NCBI GenBank assembly: GCA_028868735.1
Contig: JAGWTW010000027.1
Location: forward strand, 1-38,628
From: Hyphomicrobiales bacterium
GTDB taxonomy: Bacteria; Pseudomonadota; Alphaproteobacteria; Rhizobiales; Beijerinckiaceae
DNA: 38,628 nucleotides
Direction: 5' to 3'
A program made the position numbers and the translations under genes. Position 1 is the stretch's first letter, and each line of letters starts with the position of its first letter. This document shows positions 34,859 to 38,628 of this stretch, in pieces. The notes under the pieces are model-generated. The model did no database searches. It saw only the letters and a list, made by a program, of their open reading frames with translations, and had not been told where the DNA came from.

Positions 34859-35980
34859 ATGACCTCGAAATTGTTCGAGCCGCTGAAGATCGGCCGCTAC
34901 ACGCTCGCCCATCGCATCGCCATGGCGCCGCTGACGCGCATGCGCGCGACCAAAGGCACGAACGCCCCGAACGCGCTCAACGCGAAATATTACGGCCAGC
35001 GCGCCACCAAGGGCGGCCTCATCATCTGCGAAGCCTCGCCCGTCGTCGACGGCGGCGCCGCCGGCCCGGACGTGCCCGGCATATTCAGCGACGCGCAGAT
35101 CAAGGGCTGGCGGCTCGTCACCGACGCCATCCACGCCAAGGGCGGGATCGCGTTCCTGCAATTGTGGCACGGCGGCCGCATTTCGCATTCCTCGCTGAAT
35201 TCGAAGGGCGCGCCGCCGGTCGCGCCCTCCGCCGTCGCGCCCACGCAGGGCATGGCGATGACGGCGACGTTCGAGCCGAAGCCGTTCGAGACGCCGCGCG
35301 CGCTGGAGACCGCCGAAATTCCCGCGCTCGTCGCGGCCTATGCGCAGGCTGCGAAAAACGCGGTCGCGGCCGGCTTCGACGGCGTCGAGATTCACGGCGC
35401 GAACGGCTATCTGCTGGAGCAATTCCTGCAGACGCGCACCAACCAACGCGCCGACGCCTACGGCGGCTCGATCGAGAACCGCGCACGGCTGATGCTCGAG
35501 GTGACGCGCGCCGTCGCGGACGCCATCGGCGCCGACCGCACCGGCATCCGCCTCTCGCCTTACGGCCGCGCCAACGACAGCGGCGAGGCCGACCCGATGC
35601 CGCTCTACAGCCACGTGATCGGCGAATTGAACAAGATGGGCCTCGCCTATCTGCATTTGATCGAGCCCCGCGCGAGCGGCGCCGGCCAGCGCGAGGTCGA
35701 TCACACGGACGTGCCCTCGGGCGCGGAAGTCGTGCGTCCGCTGTGGAAGGGGCCGCTCGTCACGGCCGGAAACTTCAAGGCGGACGGTGCGGAGAAGATG
35801 GTGGCGGCGGGCCATGCCGACATCATCGCCTTCGGACGCTACTTCATCTCCAATCCCGATCTGCCGGAACGCATTCGCCGCGGCGCGGAATGGACGCCCT
35901 ACAATCGCGCGACCTTCTACGGCGGAACCGAGGTCGGCTACACCGACTATTCGGCGCTCGAACCGGCGCCCGCGGTCTAG
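34859..35980 (+). CDS. Old Yellow Enzyme family ene-reductase
   Basis: A 373-residue FMN enzyme of the OYE/NemA class that reduces the C=C bond of activated alkenes, and often nitro-esters or maleimides, with NAD(P)H. Thr26 in MAPLTRMRA marks the classical OYE type. [11 protein letters not shown] lies at about 100-110. His179 and Asn182 (HGAN) bind substrate, and Tyr184 is the expected proton donor. [19 protein letters not shown] and [15 protein letters not shown] with [16 protein letters not shown] complete the family blocks. Its natural substrate is unknown. The stop codon shares CTAG with the convergent DUF1345 gene. Confidence 0.93.
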   Translation: MTSKLFEPLKIGRYTLAHRIAMAPLTRMRATKGTNAPNALNAKYYGQRATKGGLIICEASPVVDGGAAGPDVPGIFSDAQIKGWRLVTDAIHAKGGIAFLQLWHGGRISHSSLNSKGAPPVAPSAVAPTQGMAMTATFEPKPFETPRALETAEIPALVAAYAQAAKNAVAAGFDGVEIHGANGYLLEQFLQTRTNQRADAYGGSIENRARLMLEVTRAVADAIGADRTGIRLSPYGRANDSGEADPMPLYSHVIGELNKMGLAYLHLIEPRASGAGQREVDHTDVPSGAEVVRPLWKGPLVTAGNFKADGAEKMVAAGHADIIAFGRYFISNPDLPERIRRGAEWTPYNRATFYGGTEVGYTDYSALEPAPAV

Positions 35981-36711
35981 AACAGTCCCGCGACGATATT
36001 GATCGTCAGCGCGAGAATCGCCGTGTTGAAGAAGAAGGCGAGAATCGAATGCGCCAGCGACACGCGGCGCATCGGCCGGCTGGATATCTCGACGTCGGCG
36101 GTTTGCGAGGCGACGCCGATGATGAAGGAAAAATAGGCGAAATCGCTGTAGGTCGGCTGTTTCGTGCCCGGAAAGATGAGGCCGCCGCGCGGATCGTCCG
36201 ACGTCTTCTTCGCGAGTTCGAGATCGTCGTCGTCGATGTCGCCGTCGAGATCGGTCGGCGCCTCCGCTTCGGCGCCGGTCAAAACGCGCTCCAGATAGAA
36301 TTCGTGCGCGTAATGCAGCGCGAATTCCGTGTGGATGAAGAACCACGCCGACAGGATCGTGCATCCGGCGAGACAAAGCCGCCACGCCTTCTCGACGCCA
36401 TGCGCGTCATGCGCAAGACCGAGCTCGACCACGATCGCCGCAATGGCGGCGACGCCGGCGAGCACGCAGAGCGCGAGCACCGTCAGGCGCCCGTCGTCCA
36501 GCAATTGCGCGCGATAACGCATGTCGGGCGGACTCGCGTCGCGCATGGAATAAAGGACGGCGGCAATGTAACTGACGACGGCGGCGTTCCACCCGATGAG
36601 CACGCGCGCGACGACGCCCGCCGCCTCCGGCGCTGCGAAGCCGACGCACGCGCCGACGGCGATCGCGACGAAAAGACGCGGACGCGCGGTCACCACGCGC
36701 AAGGGAAGCAT
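35977..36711 (-). CDS. DUF1345 integral membrane protein
   Basis: A 244-residue membrane protein with about five predicted helices. The DUF1345 signature [20 protein letters not shown] and the following [20 protein letters not shown] and [16 protein letters not shown]-terminus are present. A long loop (about residues 130-170) is rich in acidic residues ([16 protein letters not shown]). The function of the family is not known. Start ATG 36711 is used because a family-like N-terminus ([12 protein letters not shown]) follows it; no strong ribosome-binding site is seen. It converges on the OYE gene with overlapping stop codons and lies downstream of ispA on the same strand (71-base gap). Confidence 0.87.
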   Translation of the reverse strand: MLPLRVVTARPRLFVAIAVGACVGFAAPEAAGVVARVLIGWNAAVVSYIAAVLYSMRDASPPDMRYRAQLLDDGRLTVLALCVLAGVAAIAAIVVELGLAHDAHGVEKAWRLCLAGCTILSAWFFIHTEFALHYAHEFYLERVLTGAEAEAPTDLDGDIDDDDLELAKKTSDDPRGGLIFPGTKQPTYSDFAYFSFIIGVASQTADVEISSRPMRRVSLAHSILAFFFNTAILALTINIVAGLF

Positions 36712-36782
36712 ATGGCTGCGATGGCGTTCGAGGCGCGCGCGAAAATCTTCGTCGCGACGGGCGGCGACGTCGCGCGCGTCGG

Positions 36783-37715
36783 TCAAGAGCGGCGCGCGGC
36801 GGTGAAGCGCGCGGCCTCGGCGAGCGTATCGGCTTTCGAGCCGAAGCCGCCGGCGGCGAGCGCCTCGATCGCCTCGATGGCGAGCGTATCGCGGCGTTCG
36901 CGCGCAGCGTCGATCCCGAGCGCGGCGACCAGCGTCGCCTTGTTGCGGCCGGCGTCCTTGCCCGCGCGCTTGCCGAGCGCGGCTTCGTCGCCTTCCGCAT
37001 CGAGGATGTCGTCGGCGACCTGGAAGCAGGCGCCGAGGGCGCGCCCGTATTTCGTCAACGCCGCGCGCTGCGCGGCGTCGGCGCCGCCGATCCGCGCGCC
37101 GGCTTCGACCGCATAAAGCAACAGCGCGCCGGTCTTCATCGCCTGCATCGTCATCACGAAGGGCGGCGTATGCGGCTCGGTCTTCTTCTCGGCTTCGAGA
37201 TCGAGCGCCTGGCCGCCGACCATGCCGCCGAGGCCGGCGCCCCGCGCGAGGCCGAGCACGAGATCCGCGCGCACGGCCGCATCGGCATGGGTCGCGGGAT
37301 CGGCGAGAACGTCGAAGGCGTAGGTGAGGAGCCCGTCGCCGGCGAGGATCGCGGTCGCCTCGTCGAAGGCCTTGTGCGCGGTCGGGCGGCCGCGCCTCAG
37401 ATCGTCGTCGTCCATCGCGGGCAGGTCGTCGTGCACGAGCGAATAGCAATGCACCATTTCGAGCGCGCAGGCCGCGCGCAGCACGCCCTCGCCCGCAACG
37501 CCGAACAGCCGCGCGGTCTCGACCATCAGGAACGGGCGCAGCCGCTTGCCGCCGCCGAGGCTCGAATAGCGCATCGCTTCGAGCAGGCGCGCCGGACGCT
37601 CGATTTCCCCGCCGAGCGGGCGCGGCGACAGCAGACGGTCGAGCATGGCTTCGGTCGCCGCCGCCGTCTCGTCGAGGCGCTTGCGAAACAGATCCGCGGC
37701 GGCGCGTTCGTTCAT
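36783..37715 (-). CDS. ispA: farnesyl diphosphate synthase (polyprenyl synthetase)
   Basis: A 310-residue short-chain trans-prenyltransferase that condenses isopentenyl diphosphate with dimethylallyl and geranyl diphosphate to give farnesyl diphosphate. The first Asp-rich motif is DDLPAMDDDDLRRGR (Asp96, Asp97, Asp102 onwards) and the second DDILD (235-239). GGGKRLRPFL, GQALDLEAE and MKTGALLLYAVEAGA are further family blocks. Product length is set near the first motif; the length and context fit FPP, but a geranylgeranyl product is not excluded. The ATG at 37715 follows GGGGAA. It is divergent from mtgA, a conserved neighbour in Hyphomicrobiales. Confidence 0.92.
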   Translation of the reverse strand: MNERAAADLFRKRLDETAAATEAMLDRLLSPRPLGGEIERPARLLEAMRYSSLGGGKRLRPFLMVETARLFGVAGEGVLRAACALEMVHCYSLVHDDLPAMDDDDLRRGRPTAHKAFDEATAILAGDGLLTYAFDVLADPATHADAAVRADLVLGLARGAGLGGMVGGQALDLEAEKKTEPHTPPFVMTMQAMKTGALLLYAVEAGARIGGADAAQRAALTKYGRALGACFQVADDILDAEGDEAALGKRAGKDAGRNKATLVAALGIDAARERRDTLAIEAIEALAAGGFGSKADTLAEAARFTAARRS

Positions 37716-37799
37716 TGTCGTTCCCCGAAGTCCTTGAACAGGCGGCCTCGCTTGCCCGATCGACCCGGATCGGTCAAGGCTCGCTCCGGGAGTGCAGGC

Positions 37800-38483
37800 A
37801 TGACGCGGTGGTTGAGGCGCGCGCTGCGGATCGCAACGGGGCTTCTCCTGCTCCCTGTCGTCGCGATCGCCGTGCTGATGGCGGTCTGGGCGGTCAAGCC
37901 GCCGGTCTCGACCCTCATGCTCGCGCGCTATGCGCTGGGCGAGCGTGTCGAACGCGACTATGCGCCGCTCGACCGGATCGCGCCGGCGCTCGTCGCCTCC
38001 GTCATCATGTCCGAGGACGGCCAGTTCTGCCGCCACGACGGCGTCGACTGGGGCGCGCTGCACGAGGTAATCGAGGATTCCGACGAGGACGGGCCGTCGC
38101 GCGGCGCCTCGACAATCACCATGCAGACGGTCAAGAACCTGTTCCTGTGGCCGGGCCGCAGCGTCATCCGCAAGGGTCTCGAGATCCCGCTGGCGCTGGC
38201 GCTCGACGCGCTCTGGACCAAGCGCAGGATCATCGAGGTCTATCTCAACATCGCCGAATGGGGACCGGACGGAACCTTTGGGGCGGAGGCCGCCGCCCGC
38301 GCCGATTTCGGCCGCAGCGCGGCCGCGCTGACGCTGAGGGAGGCCAGCCTGATGGCGACCGCCCTGCCGAATCCGGTCAAGCGGCTGCCGGGTCGTCCGA
38401 AACCCGGACATTCGCGTCTCGCGGGAATTATCGCCGGCCGGGTCGCCAGGTCGGGCCCCTGGCTCGATTGCCTCCGCAAATAG
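37800..38483 (+). CDS. mtgA: monofunctional biosynthetic peptidoglycan transglycosylase
   Basis: A 227-residue GT51 enzyme that polymerises lipid II into glycan strands. One N-terminal transmembrane helix (LLLLPVVAIAVLMAVWAV) anchors it in the inner membrane; the catalytic domain faces the periplasm. Catalytic Glu72 is in SEDGQFCRHDGVD. GASTITMQTVKNLFLW, the RKGLEIPLALALDALWTK block and EVYLNIAEWG are the other conserved motifs. No transpeptidase domain is present. The ATG at 37800 follows GGGAG. It lies between ispA (divergent) and rpmF (downstream). Confidence 0.95.
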   Translation: MTRWLRRALRIATGLLLLPVVAIAVLMAVWAVKPPVSTLMLARYALGERVERDYAPLDRIAPALVASVIMSEDGQFCRHDGVDWGALHEVIEDSDEDGPSRGASTITMQTVKNLFLWPGRSVIRKGLEIPLALALDALWTKRRIIEVYLNIAEWGPDGTFGAEAAARADFGRSAAALTLREASLMATALPNPVKRLPGRPKPGHSRLAGIIAGRVARSGPWLDCLRK

Positions 38484-38582
38484 AAAATCGCGCGTCGGGG
38501 TGGCGCGGCCCGGATTTTTTGTGTATGGACCCCCGACCGTTCCGCCGGGGCCCCTCGGGTCCGCGGGACACAGGAGTTTCCC

Positions 38583-38628
38583 ATGGCTGTTCCGAAGCGA
38601 AAAACCTCTCCGATGAAGCGCGGCTTCC
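38583..38628 (+). CDS. rpmF: 50S ribosomal protein L32, 5' part
   Basis: Only the first 15 codons are inside the window: AVPKRKTSPMKRGF after the Met, the characteristic start of L32. The ATG follows an AGGAG ribosome-binding site. The gene continues beyond the window edge. Its position after mtgA is conserved in Hyphomicrobiales. Confidence 0.93.
   Translation, partial: MAVPKRKTSPMKRGF

Noticed and set aside
33986..36385. A 799-codon minus-strand open frame covering rpmB, the LTxxQ-like gene and the OYE gene
   Set aside because: It crosses several genes with clear homology on the opposite strand and shows no domain.
38496..38520. Possible terminator after mtgA ending in TTTTTT
   Set aside because: No convincing inverted repeat precedes the T-run, so a Rho-independent terminator could not be supported.

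Overview
The window comes from a GC-rich alphaproteobacterial chromosome, most likely of the order Hyphomicrobiales (Rhizobiales). The evidence is the gene content and order: phaA-phaB, lysC followed by ptsP and prfA, ispA next to mtgA and rpmF, and families common in that order (IalB-like, DUF1178, DUF1345, GlxA-type regulator, LTxxQ-like periplasmic protein). The genus cannot be fixed from sequence alone. No tRNA, rRNA, CRISPR array, insertion sequence, transposase or phage gene was found. No stretch longer than about 300 bases lacks a gene; the longest gap, about 250 bases, lies between phaB and the restriction endonuclease gene.

Region 1 (1-2400): the 3' end of phaA and complete phaB make 3-hydroxybutyryl-CoA for polyhydroxybutyrate. 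A solitary Mrr-type restriction endonuclease gene with no methyltransferase follows. Region 2 (2415-7235): a BigR/YgaV-type ArsR repressor with both candidate persulfide-sensing cysteines, overlapping a YgaP-like DUF2892 membrane gene, is divergent from an RND efflux adaptor and pump. This is the most interesting regulatory arrangement in the window. Region 3 (7350-12629): acs on the minus strand, an IalB-like secreted protein, and a lemA-TPM-TPM operon next to a small membrane protein.

Region 4 (12710-18076): a DUF1223 thioredoxin-like protein, an MltB-type lytic transglycosylase, a TPR-caspase fusion and a divergent FAD monooxygenase. Region 5 (18096-22708): comF, grxC and DUF1178, then a VOC protein, a GlxA-type regulator divergent from an isonitrile-hydratase-like DJ-1 protein, and an L,D-transpeptidase-fold lipoprotein with an altered active site.

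Region 6 (22795-26322) looks most accessory: an AraC regulator broken by a one-base frameshift and three Tad-type pseudopilin-like genes without any Tad motor gene. Region 7 (26339-38628) is mostly conserved housekeeping: ubiG, lysC, a GT39-like membrane glycosyltransferase, ptsP, prfA, rpmB, an LTxxQ-like periplasmic protein, an Old Yellow Enzyme, DUF1345, ispA, mtgA and the start of rpmF.
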